From Nocardioides antri (GTDB lineage: Bacteria > Actinomycetota > Actinomycetes > Propionibacteriales > Nocardioidaceae), in assembly GCF_008373765.1 (NCBI RefSeq), contig NZ_VUJW01000015.1, positions 1 to 35,893 on the forward strand: a stretch of DNA of 35,893 nt, read 5' to 3'. Every line of letters begins with the position of its first letter. The first letter of the stretch is position 1. Below, piece after piece: positions 14,640 to 22,171 of this stretch. The position numbers and the translations under genes were made by a program. A model generated the notes under the pieces. The model was given only the letters and a program-made list of their open reading frames with translations. It was not told the origin of the DNA and ran no database searches.

Positions 14640-15265
14640 TTCTCGCCTTCGACGGGCGGCTCCGGGACCTCGGGGGCTGCGTCGCGCTGCGCAGCGGCCG
14701 CGAGCTCGTCCTCCATGTCCGCCATCTCCGGGAGGTGCGGCGCCAGGTCGGGCAGCTCCTCGAGCGAGACGATGCCGATCCGCTCGAGGAAGTACGACGT
14801 GGTCCGGTAGAGCGTGGCGCCGTGCTCGCCGTCCTGCCCGGCCTCCTCGACCAGGCCGCGGTTGACGAGCGTGCGCATCACGCCGTCGACGTTGACGCCG
14901 CGGACCGCCGAGACCCGGGCCCGCGAGATCGGCTGCTGGTAGGCGACCACGGCGAGCGTCTCGAGCGCGGCCTGGGTGAGCCGCGCCTGCTGCCCGTCGA
15001 GCACGAACGCCTCGACGATCGGGGCGTACTCCTCCCGCGTGTAGAACCGCCAGCCGCCCGCGACGTTGCGCAGCTCGAAGCCGCGGCCCTGCTCGTCGTA
15101 GTCGGCCGCGAGCGCGGACAGCGCCTCGACGACCTCGCCCTCGGGGTACCCGACCGCGGACGCGAGCGCCCTCTGGTCGAGGGGCTGGTCGGCGACCATG
15201 AGCACCGCTTCGAGCGCGGGGCGCAGCTCGGCGAGGGGCACGGCGAGCGCCTCGTCAGTCGTCAT
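14636..15265 (-). CDS. scpB: Segregation and condensation protein B
   Basis: This is a 209-residue protein with two winged-helix domains: residues about 12-85 (ALEAVLMVADQPLDQRALASAVG) and 90-165 (RLTQAALETLAVVAYQQPISRARVSAVRGVNVDGVMRTLVNRGLVEE, the family signature). With ScpA and SMC it forms the condensin-like complex that compacts and separates chromosomes. The C-terminal 30 residues are an acidic, Ala/Pro-rich tail. ATG 15265 lies inside the end of scpA (11-bp overlap). Confidence 0.96.
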   Translation of the reverse strand: MTTDEALAVPLAELRPALEAVLMVADQPLDQRALASAVGYPEGEVVEALSALAADYDEQGRGFELRNVAGGWRFYTREEYAPIVEAFVLDGQQARLTQAALETLAVVAYQQPISRARVSAVRGVNVDGVMRTLVNRGLVEEAGQDGEHGATLYRTTSYFLERIGIVSLEELPDLAPHLPEMADMEDELAAAAQRDAAPEVPEPPVEGEK

Positions 15266-16109
15266 CGGATGATGCCTCCTCGGGTAGTGGCGGCTGGCCG
15301 TCGAACTCGTCGGTGATCAGGTCGTCCACGTCGATGTCGTCGTCGGCGCCCGTCCAGCGCACGGTGAGCTCTCCGAGCGCGGTCACCTGCTCGAACGCCA
15401 CCGCTCCCTCGCGGAACAGCTCGAGCAGGGACAGGAACCGGGCCACCGTGGTCAGGGTGTCGGGCGAGTCGCCGCAGAGCGCCCGGAACGTCATCGTGCC
15501 GGACCGCTGGAGCCGCTCCATCACGATCGCCGCCTGCTCGCGGACGCTGACCGCGGGCGCGTGGATGTGGTGGAGGGTGATCTCGACGTCGGGCTTCGGC
15601 TGCATCGCCTTCGCGGCGAGGCCGGCGAACTGCTCGAGGCCGATCCCGATCAGCACCTCGGGCAGCAGGTTGGCGAACCGGTCCTCCAGGCCGACCGCCC
15701 GCGGGTAGCGCCGCGCCTCCGCCGTCAGCCGCTCGTCGAGCACCGCGGCGATCTGCTTGTAGGCCTTGTACTGCAACAGCCGCGCGAAGAGCAGGTCGCG
15801 AGCCTCGAGCAGGGCGAGGTCCTCCTCGTCCTCGACGTCTCCCTGCGGGAGCAGGCGGGCCGCCTTGAGGTCGAGCAGGGTCGCGGCGACGAGCAGGAAG
15901 GAGGTGGTCTCCTCCAGATCGACGCTGTCGTCGTCGGGGAGTCTCTTGATGTGGGCGATGAACTCGTCGGTGACCTGCGACAGCGCGATCTCGGTGACGT
16001 CGAGCTTGTGCTTGGAGATCAGGCTGAGCAGCAGGTCGAAGGGGCCCTCGAAGTTGTCGAGGCGCACCTCGAACGGAGAGGACGACGTCACCGTCGCATC
16101 ATTCCGCAC
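15255..16109 (-). CDS. scpA: Segregation and condensation protein A (kleisin)
   Basis: This is a 284-residue bacterial kleisin that bridges the SMC heads. The N-terminal signature FEVRLDNFEGPFDLLLSLISKHKLDVTEIALSQVTDEFIAHI is present, followed by the acidic middle and a C-terminal winged-helix region (TLTTVARFLSLLELFREGAVAFEQVTALGELTVRW). The tail is strongly acidic (DDDIDVDDLITDEF; SSDDD). The start is GTG 16109, overlapping the upstream gene by 11 bp; GTG 16091, just past the upstream stop, is an alternative and would remove six residues. Confidence 0.96.
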   Translation of the reverse strand: MRNDATVTSSSPFEVRLDNFEGPFDLLLSLISKHKLDVTEIALSQVTDEFIAHIKRLPDDDSVDLEETTSFLLVAATLLDLKAARLLPQGDVEDEEDLALLEARDLLFARLLQYKAYKQIAAVLDERLTAEARRYPRAVGLEDRFANLLPEVLIGIGLEQFAGLAAKAMQPKPDVEITLHHIHAPAVSVREQAAIVMERLQRSGTMTFRALCGDSPDTLTTVARFLSLLELFREGAVAFEQVTALGELTVRWTGADDDIDVDDLITDEFDGQPPLPEEASSDDD

Positions 16110-16458
16110 GCAGTCGCCTGACCAGCGCGGAGTCCTCCCCGTGAGCCTCGAAGTCGGCCAGCACGAGGCTCAGCGCCTCGCGGACGAGCCGGCCGCGGTC
16201 GACGGCCAGGCCGTGCTGGCCGCGCAGCAGCAGCCGGACGTGCTCGATCTCCATCAGCTCCTCGGAGGTGACGTAGACCGTCATCTTCTCGTCGTGCCGG
16301 ATCCGGCCGGACGGTCGCTTGGGTGCCGCCGGCTGCTCCGGAGCGTCCGGCACGGCGCGCACCGCCGCCTTCTTCGGAGCCGCCGGAGCAGGCTCCGCGT
16401 CCGGGTTGTCAGGGTCGGCGGTGGGGCGGAAGAGGTCGTCGGCGGTGGGCAGGCTCAC
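16099..16458 (-). CDS. Ribbon-helix-helix-like protein between parA and scpA
   Basis: This is a 119-residue protein in two parts. Residues 1-55 are a Pro/Ala-rich disordered region (ADPDNPDAEPAPAAPKKAAVRAVPDAPEQPAAPKR). The rest is MTVYVTSEELMEIEHVRLLLRGQHGLAVDRGRLVREALSLVLADFE, which fits a strand followed by two helices, the ribbon-helix-helix fold of small DNA-binding partners of ParA-type ATPases. GTG 16458 overlaps the parA TGA (GTGA), so I prefer it to GTG 16470. From memory, similar proteins sit at this place in other actinobacteria. A role as partner or regulator of the adjacent ParA is inference. Confidence 0.8.
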   Translation of the reverse strand: MSLPTADDLFRPTADPDNPDAEPAPAAPKKAAVRAVPDAPEQPAAPKRPSGRIRHDEKMTVYVTSEELMEIEHVRLLLRGQHGLAVDRGRLVREALSLVLADFEAHGEDSALVRRLRAE

Positions 16459-17414
16459 GCGTCGAGACACCGCAGCGCCACCTCCTTCGCGAGCTGGCGA
16501 TAGGCCTCGGCACCGGTCGAGTCGGACGCGTACGACGTGATCGGCTCCCCCGCGACGGTGGAGTCGCTGAACTTCACGGTCCGCCGGATCACCGTGTGGT
16601 AGACCTTGTCGCCCCACGCCTGCACCAGCCGCTCGAGCACCTCGCGCCCGTGCAGGGTGCGGCCGTCGAACATCGTGCCGAGCACGCCGTCGATCTCGAG
16701 CTTGGGGTTGAGCCGTTCCTGGACCTTGTCGATGGTGTTCTTCAGCAGCGCGACGCCACGCAGCGCGAAGTACTCGCACTCTAGGGGCACGATCACGCCG
16801 TCGGACGCCGTGAGCGCGTTGACCGTCAGCAGGCCGAGCGAGGGCTGGCAGTCGATGAGGATGACGTCGTACGCCCCGATGGCGGGTGCGAGGACCCGCT
16901 GCAGCGTCTGCTCCCGCGCCACCTCGTGGACCAGCTGCACCTCCGCAGCGGAGAGGTCGATGTTGGACGGCAGGAGGTCCATCCCGGGCACGCCGGACGG
17001 GACGACGACGTCTTCGAGCCGGGTGGTGCGGTCCATCAGCAGGTTGTAGACCGTGTGCTCCATCTCGTGCGGGTGGAGGCCGAGCCCGACGGAGAGCGAC
17101 CCCTGCGGGTCGAAGTCGACCAGCAGCACCTTGCGCCCGAACTCCGCGAGCGCCGCGCCGAGGTTGATCGTGGTCGTCGTCTTGCCCACGCCACCCTTCT
17201 GGTTGCACATCGAGATCACGCGCGCAGGGCCGTGCTCGGTGACCGGCTTGGGGTCGGGCAGCACGGGCATCGGGCGGCCGGTGGGGCCGAGCGGCCGGTC
17301 GTCGGGGACCGGGGCCGTCTCGGCGCGGGTCTCCGGCGCACCCGTCTGCTCGATGGTCTGCTCCATCGGCATCTCGGGCCGGGCGAAGGGAAGCAGGTCG
17401 GACGCCGATTCCAT
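16455..17414 (-). CDS. parA: ParA/Soj-family partitioning ATPase
   Basis: This is a 319-residue deviant-Walker ATPase. After a 60-residue Pro/Glu-rich leader comes ISMCNQKGGVGKTTTTINLG (deviant Walker A, Lys73 and Lys78), VLLVDFDPQG (A') and VILIDCQPSLG (Walker B). It is the second ParA of actinobacteria next to scpA, not the chromosomal parA near the origin, since no parB lies beside it. I choose ATG 17414 because of the GAGAGGAA element 9-10 bp upstream; the frame extends to ATG 17492, which also has a GAGGTG about 9 bp upstream, so the longer 345-residue form is possible. It heads the operon running to der. Confidence 0.93.
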   Translation of the reverse strand: MESASDLLPFARPEMPMEQTIEQTGAPETRAETAPVPDDRPLGPTGRPMPVLPDPKPVTEHGPARVISMCNQKGGVGKTTTTINLGAALAEFGRKVLLVDFDPQGSLSVGLGLHPHEMEHTVYNLLMDRTTRLEDVVVPSGVPGMDLLPSNIDLSAAEVQLVHEVAREQTLQRVLAPAIGAYDVILIDCQPSLGLLTVNALTASDGVIVPLECEYFALRGVALLKNTIDKVQERLNPKLEIDGVLGTMFDGRTLHGREVLERLVQAWGDKVYHTVIRRTVKFSDSTVAGEPITSYASDSTGAEAYRQLAKEVALRCLDA

Positions 17415-17492
17415 CTCTAGGTTCCTCTCGGGGATTCGTGCCCGTGGCGGCATGTCGGGAGCGCTGGAGCCTGTGGAGAATCCACCCATCAT

Positions 17493-17688
17493 CGAAATGT
17501 CACCTCGGAGCCGTCACGGGCAGCTTCCCCACCGCCCTGAACTGAACTGTTCCTCCAGTCAACAATGTCGACACGGCGACATTGGGGAGACACGCGGGGA
17601 CGCGGTCCTGCCGTCTGACGCAGTGCACTCGGGGGTACCACGGCGGGCATGAGGAGGGTCGCGCCCGGAGCCGGGGGCTGAGGGAGCC
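17493..17688. other. Divergent intergenic region between parA and the GT4 gene
   Basis: These 196 bp lie upstream of both parA (-) and the glycosyltransferase gene (+), so promoters for both operons should be here. On the minus strand a TTGACT hexamer is visible near 17559, but no good -10 stands 16-18 bp downstream. On + the ATG at 17689 has a GGGAG ribosome binding site. No repeat or small gene was recognised. Confidence 0.5.
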
Positions 17689-18822
17689 ATGGGCATCACC
17701 GTGCTGATGAACGCAGGTCCGTGGCTGCCCGTGCCGCCGGCCGGGTACGGCGGCATCGAGACCGTCGTCGCCACCCTCGTCCCGGAGCTGCGGAGCCTGG
17801 GCCTGCGGGTGGTGCTCGCGTCGGTCGCGACGAGCTCGCTCGAGGCCGACGACCACCTGGCGGCGCTGTCCGAGCCCCAGCTGCAACACGTGGCCCGCCC
17901 CTACAACCAGGTCTCCGGCATCGCGCACGCCCACATGCAGGCGGTGGTCCGCTACCTCCAGACCCACCCCGAGGTGGACCTCGTCCACGACCACCTCGAG
18001 GTCGTCGGCCCGTCGATGCTGGCCGCGATGAGCGACCAGGCCCCACCCGCGCTCCAGACCTTGCACTGGGACCTCGCCAAGCACCCGGAGTTCTACTCGA
18101 CGTTCGACGGGCGGGGCCGGATCCGGTTCGCCGCCGTCTCCCGCAGCCAGGTCGAGCGGGCGCCCGCCAACCTGCAGCGCCAGATCGCCGACGTGATCCC
18201 ACTCGCCGTGCCACCACCGCTCCCGGTCACGGCGGAGCCGGGCGACCACGTGGTCGTGCTCGCCCGGATCACCCGCGACAAGGGCCAGGACGTCGCCGTC
18301 CGCGCGTGCCTGCAGGCGGGCGTCCCGGTGGTGCTGGCCGGGCCGGTCGCCGGGATCCACGACCCGGCGGAGCTCCGGGGGCGGCTCACGCACGACGACG
18401 GCCTCTGCAGCCACGCGGACGTCCGTTTCTTCCTCGACGAGGTGGCGCCGCACCTCGACGGCGAGCGCGCTCGCTGGGTCGGCGGGGTGGACGGGGAGGA
18501 GAAGGAGCGGCTGCTCCAGTCGGCCCGCGCCCTGCTCGCACCGATCCGCTGGGCGGAGCCGGGCGCCACGGCGGTCGTGGAGGCCCTCGTCCGCGGCATC
18601 CCCGTCGTCGCCAGCCCGCGGGGCGTGCACCCGAGCCTGGTCGACCACGGCCGGACCGGGTTCCTGGCCGCGACGGAGCCGGAGCTCGTGGAGGCGCTGA
18701 CGCGGCTCGGCGAGCTGGACCCCCGGGCGAGCGCAGGCCTGCGCGAGGACTGGGAGCCCCGGCGGATGGCCGAGCGGTACGTCGACCTCTACGAGGAGAT
18801 CCTGGAGGGGGCCAGCGCGTGA
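17689..18822 (+). CDS. GT4-family glycosyltransferase
   Basis: This is a 377-residue retaining glycosyltransferase with two Rossmann-like halves. The N-terminal half has PWLPVPPAGYGGIETVVATLVPELRSLG (acceptor side, Gly-rich loop), HDHLEVVG and LQTLHW. The C-terminal half has VVVLARITRDKGQDVAVRACLQAGVPVVLAGPVAG and the donor motif RWAEPGATAVVEALVRGIPVVASPRG with the E-x7-E pair. Such enzymes transfer a sugar from a nucleotide-sugar to a small molecule or glycan. It has a good Shine-Dalgarno and no signal peptide. Its stop overlaps the next gene's GTG (GTGA), so the three + genes are one translationally coupled unit. Confidence 0.92.
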   Translation: MGITVLMNAGPWLPVPPAGYGGIETVVATLVPELRSLGLRVVLASVATSSLEADDHLAALSEPQLQHVARPYNQVSGIAHAHMQAVVRYLQTHPEVDLVHDHLEVVGPSMLAAMSDQAPPALQTLHWDLAKHPEFYSTFDGRGRIRFAAVSRSQVERAPANLQRQIADVIPLAVPPPLPVTAEPGDHVVVLARITRDKGQDVAVRACLQAGVPVVLAGPVAGIHDPAELRGRLTHDDGLCSHADVRFFLDEVAPHLDGERARWVGGVDGEEKERLLQSARALLAPIRWAEPGATAVVEALVRGIPVVASPRGVHPSLVDHGRTGFLAATEPELVEALTRLGELDPRASAGLREDWEPRRMAERYVDLYEEILEGASA

Positions 18823-19814
18823 CCCGGATCCTGATGGTGGGCGCCGGTGGCGTCGCCCGTCGTCACGTCGCCACCCTCGCCGGGATCGACGGCGTGCGGA
18901 TCACCGGGGTCGTCGACCCGGCGCGGCCCGCCGCGGAGGACCTCGCGGCGAGCGCCGGGTGCCCGGCGTTCGGCAACCTCGCGGAGGCCCTGGACCGGGC
19001 GGCACCCGACGCCGTCTACATCTGCGTCCCCCCGTTCGCCCACGGCGAGCCCGAGCGGGCGGTGCTCGCCCGCGGCCTGCCGTTCTTCGTGGAGAAGCCG
19101 GTCGGCATCGACCTCCCGGACGCCGAGGACGTCGCCGCCCGGGTCGCCGCCGGGAACGTCGTGACCGGCACCGGCTACCACTGGCGGTGCCTGGACGTGC
19201 TCGACCGGGCACGGGCGCTGATGGCGGACGGTGCGAGGCCGTCCGCGGTGGCGGGGTACTGGCTCGACAAGCGACCTCCGGTCGACTGGTGGGCGTTCGA
19301 GCGCCGGTCCGGGGGGCAGGTGATCGAGCAGCTGACGCACGTCCTCGACCTCGCGCGCTTCCTGCTGGGACCGGCGACGGAGGTCTACGCCGTCGAGGGC
19401 CGGGGGCCGGCCGTCCCGACCGACGCGGACTCCACCCGGGGCGACATCGCCGACTCCACGGTGGCGACGGTCCGGTTCGCGGCCGGCCCGGTGGCCACCT
19501 TCACGGCGACGTCCGTCCTGCAGCGCAAGCACCGGGCCGCGCTCCACACGTTCGGTCCCGGCGTGGTGCTGGAGCTGAGCGAGACCGGCCTGGTCGTCGA
19601 CGACGGCGAGTCCCGGACCCAGTACGCCCCCCACGAGGATCCGCGGGTCGTCGTCGACCGGGAGTTCGTGGAGGCGGTCCGCGGAGAGCGGGAGGGGACG
19701 CGCACGCCGTACGCCGAGGCCCTGGAGTCCCACCGCCTCGCCTGCGCGATCGCCCGCTCCGCCCGCACGCGCCGGCCGGTCTCGCTCGCCGTTGATCCGG
19801 AGGGCACGCCGTGA
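18819..19814 (+). CDS. Gfo/Idh/MocA-family oxidoreductase
   Basis: This is a 331-residue NAD(P)-dependent sugar oxidoreductase. The Rossmann signature MVGAGGVARRHVATLAG is at the N-terminus, followed by PDAVYICVPPFAHGE and the family's catalytic EKPVGID motif (Lys of EKP). The C-terminal beta-sheet domain is present (GGQVIEQLTHVLDLARFLLGPATEVYAV; FTATSVLQRKHRAALHTFGPG). Substrates in this family are mostly sugars, inositols or their lactones. The start GTG 18819 overlaps the GT4 stop; its own TGA overlaps the next GTG at 19811. With the glycosyltransferase it suggests synthesis or modification of a glycoside. Confidence 0.92.
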   Translation: MTRILMVGAGGVARRHVATLAGIDGVRITGVVDPARPAAEDLAASAGCPAFGNLAEALDRAAPDAVYICVPPFAHGEPERAVLARGLPFFVEKPVGIDLPDAEDVAARVAAGNVVTGTGYHWRCLDVLDRARALMADGARPSAVAGYWLDKRPPVDWWAFERRSGGQVIEQLTHVLDLARFLLGPATEVYAVEGRGPAVPTDADSTRGDIADSTVATVRFAAGPVATFTATSVLQRKHRAALHTFGPGVVLELSETGLVVDDGESRTQYAPHEDPRVVVDREFVEAVRGEREGTRTPYAEALESHRLACAIARSARTRRPVSLAVDPEGTP

Positions 19815-20923
19815 CCGGCAACGGGAAGCGCGAGCTGATCGTGGTCCGCGGCGCCGGCGACGTGGCGATCGAGTCCGAGGAGCTCCCGCCGGTCCCCGAC
19901 GGCGGGCTCCTGCTCCACACCCTGGCGACCGGCGTCTCGGCCGGCACCGAGCTGACCTTCGTCAAGGGCGACCATCCCGGGGTCAGCCGCTTCCACGACG
20001 CCGAGCTCGGGCTGTTCCGGCCCGCCGAACCCGACGGCGTGCCGATCGGCACCTACCCGGTGCGCCGGCTCGGCTACATGGAGGTCGCCCGGGTCGCCGA
20101 GACCCGGACCCGCGGGTTCGCCGTCGGCGACGTCGTGGCCACCACGTACGGGCACGCGACGGCGCACGTGAGCGACCCGGTCCGCGAGCACGTCGTACGC
20201 CTCCCGGCGGAGCTGGACCCGGTCCTGGGGACGTACGTCGCGCATCTGGGTCCGATCTGCGCGAACGGATTGCTCCACGCCGCTGCCGACGCCGTCGGGC
20301 CCCAGGTGACGTCCCTCGGCGCCGGTGTCGCGGACCGTGCGGTGGCGATCACCGGGGCGGGGCTGATCGGAATGGTGACAGCGCTGTTCGTCCGCGAGCA
20401 CGGCGCCCACGAGGTCGTCGTCATCGACGAGGACCCGCGGCGGCGGGCACTGGCCGAGCGGCTCGGGTTCGAGGCTCTCGACGCCGACGACGACCCTGGT
20501 CTCGCCCTGAAACGCCGTTGGCGGCACGGACCGGCGGACCATGGCGCCGACGTCGTCTTCCAGTGCCGTGGCCGGGCGCGGGCGCTGGCAGCCGCCCTGC
20601 GTGCGGCGCGACCGCAGGCCCCCATCGTCGACCTCGCGTTCTACACCGACGGCGCCGAGCCGGTCCGCCTCGGTGAGGAGTTCCACCACAACGGGCTGCG
20701 GCTCGTGTGCGCGCAGATCGGGCGCACCCCCCGCGGGACGGCCCCGTGGTGGGACCGCTCCCGGCTGTCCGTGGAGACGCTCCGGCTGCTCGAGCGGGCC
20801 GGTGACGAGGTCCGCCAGCACCTGGTCACCGACGTCGTGCCGTTCTCCGACGGTCCGCGGCTGCTGCTCGACGTGGCCGGACGACGGCGGCACGTCGTGT
20901 CCGCGGTGCTCACCGTCTCGTAG
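19811..20923 (+). CDS. Medium-chain dehydrogenase/reductase (zinc ADH-like)
   Basis: This is a 370-residue MDR-superfamily protein. The N-terminal GroES-like part contains LATGVSAGTELTFVKG and LGYMEVARVAETRTRGFAVGDVVATTYGH. The nucleotide-binding part has VAITGAGLIGMVTALFVREHGAHEVVVIDEDPRRR. The usual Cys and His-Glu zinc ligands of alcohol dehydrogenases are not evident; this fits the branch of MDR proteins whose start resembles SAGTE. Such proteins often reside next to a Gfo/Idh/MocA partner in sugar pathways. Its stop is 2 bp from the stop of the converging DUF6766 gene. Confidence 0.88.
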   Translation: MTGNGKRELIVVRGAGDVAIESEELPPVPDGGLLLHTLATGVSAGTELTFVKGDHPGVSRFHDAELGLFRPAEPDGVPIGTYPVRRLGYMEVARVAETRTRGFAVGDVVATTYGHATAHVSDPVREHVVRLPAELDPVLGTYVAHLGPICANGLLHAAADAVGPQVTSLGAGVADRAVAITGAGLIGMVTALFVREHGAHEVVVIDEDPRRRALAERLGFEALDADDDPGLALKRRWRHGPADHGADVVFQCRGRARALAAALRAARPQAPIVDLAFYTDGAEPVRLGEEFHHNGLRLVCAQIGRTPRGTAPWWDRSRLSVETLRLLERAGDEVRQHLVTDVVPFSDGPRLLLDVAGRRRHVVSAVLTVS

Positions 20924-20925
20924 CG

Positions 20926-21600
20926 CTAGCCCTCGACGCCGGTCGCCTCGTGCGAGGCCCCGACCGGCTTGCTCTCCGGTGACCCCCGCTGGCGGAGGTA
21001 GATCGCGAGCACGGCGAACGAGCCGACGGCGAGGAACTCCGACTGCCAGTTCTGCAGGGTCCGCGCCCAGAAGTCGGAGTGCATGAGGTAGTCGCCCCAG
21101 CTGATCGGGTCCCGCAGCTGCTGCAGTCGTTCCTCGTTGTAGACGGCCCAGCCGCCCACCGACTGCACGAGCCACGAGCCGACGAAGAACACGGCCATCA
21201 CCGCGGCGAGCGAGGTCGAGTACAGCGCGGTGCGCCAGCCGCCGTGCTTCGCCCACGCCGGGGAGTTCCTCCTCGCGTAGCTCCTGACGAGCTGGTCCCG
21301 GTCGGACTCACGGCCCTCCTTGCCCAGCTCCTTGGACTCCGGGGAGCCGCGCTGCACCAGCCAGACCGTGAAGAGGAGATACAGGAGGAACTGGAGGAAC
21401 TCGCTCTGCCAGTTCTCCGCGACGTCCACGGCGAAGTCCGCGGACGCGACGTACTCCCAGAACCCGAGCGTGTCCAGGTGCTCGCCGACCTGCCTGTCGT
21501 TGAGCTGCTGCCACCCCGCGAGCGCCTGACCGACGAGCGCCACGACGAAGAGCAGGCCGAAGGCGAGGCCCAGAGAGTTCTCACGGACGAAGCGACGCAT
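20926..21600 (-). CDS. DUF6766-like four-helix membrane protein
   Basis: This is a 224-residue integral membrane protein with four predicted membrane segments (about residues 10-29, 66-85, 127-147 and 182-203). It is an internal duplication: NWQSEFLQFLLYLLFTVWLVQRGSPESK in the first half reappears as NWQSEFLAVGSFAVLAIYLRQRGSPESK in the second, and the Trp-rich segments before each also correspond. I recall this layout as family DUF6766; the function is unknown. It begins MRRFVRENSLG and is third in a minus-strand operon after a lipoprotein and a 27-residue membrane peptide. Confidence 0.85.
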   Translation of the reverse strand: MRRFVRENSLGLAFGLLFVVALVGQALAGWQQLNDRQVGEHLDTLGFWEYVASADFAVDVAENWQSEFLQFLLYLLFTVWLVQRGSPESKELGKEGRESDRDQLVRSYARRNSPAWAKHGGWRTALYSTSLAAVMAVFFVGSWLVQSVGGWAVYNEERLQQLRDPISWGDYLMHSDFWARTLQNWQSEFLAVGSFAVLAIYLRQRGSPESKPVGASHEATGVEG

Positions 21601-21606
21601 CCGTGC

Positions 21607-21690
21607 TCACCCGTGCCTCAGGGCCGCGGCGAGGAGCAGCGTCAGACCGCCCACGATGATCACTACGTAGCCGAAGAACATCACACGCAT
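21607..21690 (-). CDS. 27-residue membrane peptide
   Basis: This is a very small ORF: ATG 21690, 27 codons, TGA at 21609-21607. It begins MRVMFFGYVVIIVGG, continues with a leucine/alanine-rich stretch and ends LRHG, so it is a single membrane span with short basic ends. The Shine-Dalgarno AGGAGGG, 5-6 bp upstream, is the best seen in the window and lies within the end of the lipoprotein gene. The stop is 6 bp from the DUF6766 start. It could help assemble or regulate the neighbouring membrane protein, or simply be a leader peptide for it. Confidence 0.65.
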   Translation of the reverse strand: MRVMFFGYVVIIVGGLTLLLAAALRHG

Positions 21691-21692
21691 GG

Positions 21693-22115
21693 TCACCCTC
21701 CTGCCACGTGACAGTCGTAGGGGTGCGGGTCCCGGGGCGTGCAGCCGGCGGCGACGATGCGCCAGCCGTCCGGGAACTCTCCCAGGAACGCCACCTCGTC
21801 GTCGTACCGGACCTCGCCCGCCCTCCCGAAGACCTCGACGGCCTCCGGCGAGGAGGCCTCCGGGATCCGCTCCTCGAGGATCGCCCTCGGGCAGGGCTTC
21901 TGCGCCGCCTGCTCGAGCTCGGAGCGCGTGGACGGAGCGAGCAGGGCGCACGCACGCTCCCCGTCCCGTGCAGCCAGGGCGGCGTAGAACTCCTCCGCCG
22001 CGTCCTCGACGGCCCCGTCCTGGCTGCTGCCACAGCCGGCGAGCACCGTCACTGCCGCGACGCCCACCAGGGCGGCCCCGGCCCGGCAGGCGCGTGGGAG
22101 GTGGAGCGGCTTCAC
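21693..22115 (-). CDS. Secreted lipoprotein with DUF4878-like body
   Basis: This is a 140-residue lipoprotein. It has a basic n-region (VKPLHLPRACR), a hydrophobic core (AGAALVGVAAVTV) and lipobox VLAGC, with the mature protein starting at Cys28 and followed by GSSQDGA. The mature part has a helix AVEDAAEEFYAALAARDGERACALLAPSTRSELEQ, a Cys-containing segment (QKPCPRAIL) and a beta-rich end (DDEVAFLGEFPDGWRIVAAGC). This is the layout of many actinobacterial cystatin-fold-like lipoproteins of unknown role. The start is GTG 22115; the upstream frame to 22175 has no signal-like character. The stop falls 3 bp before the ATG of the 27-residue membrane peptide. Confidence 0.8.
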   Translation of the reverse strand: MKPLHLPRACRAGAALVGVAAVTVLAGCGSSQDGAVEDAAEEFYAALAARDGERACALLAPSTRSELEQAAQKPCPRAILEERIPEASSPEAVEVFGRAGEVRYDDEVAFLGEFPDGWRIVAAGCTPRDPHPYDCHVAGG

Positions 22116-22171
22116 ATCGCAAGGTCTAGCACAGCGTGTAGATGACCGTGCCCTACCGCGCCGCCTTCCGC

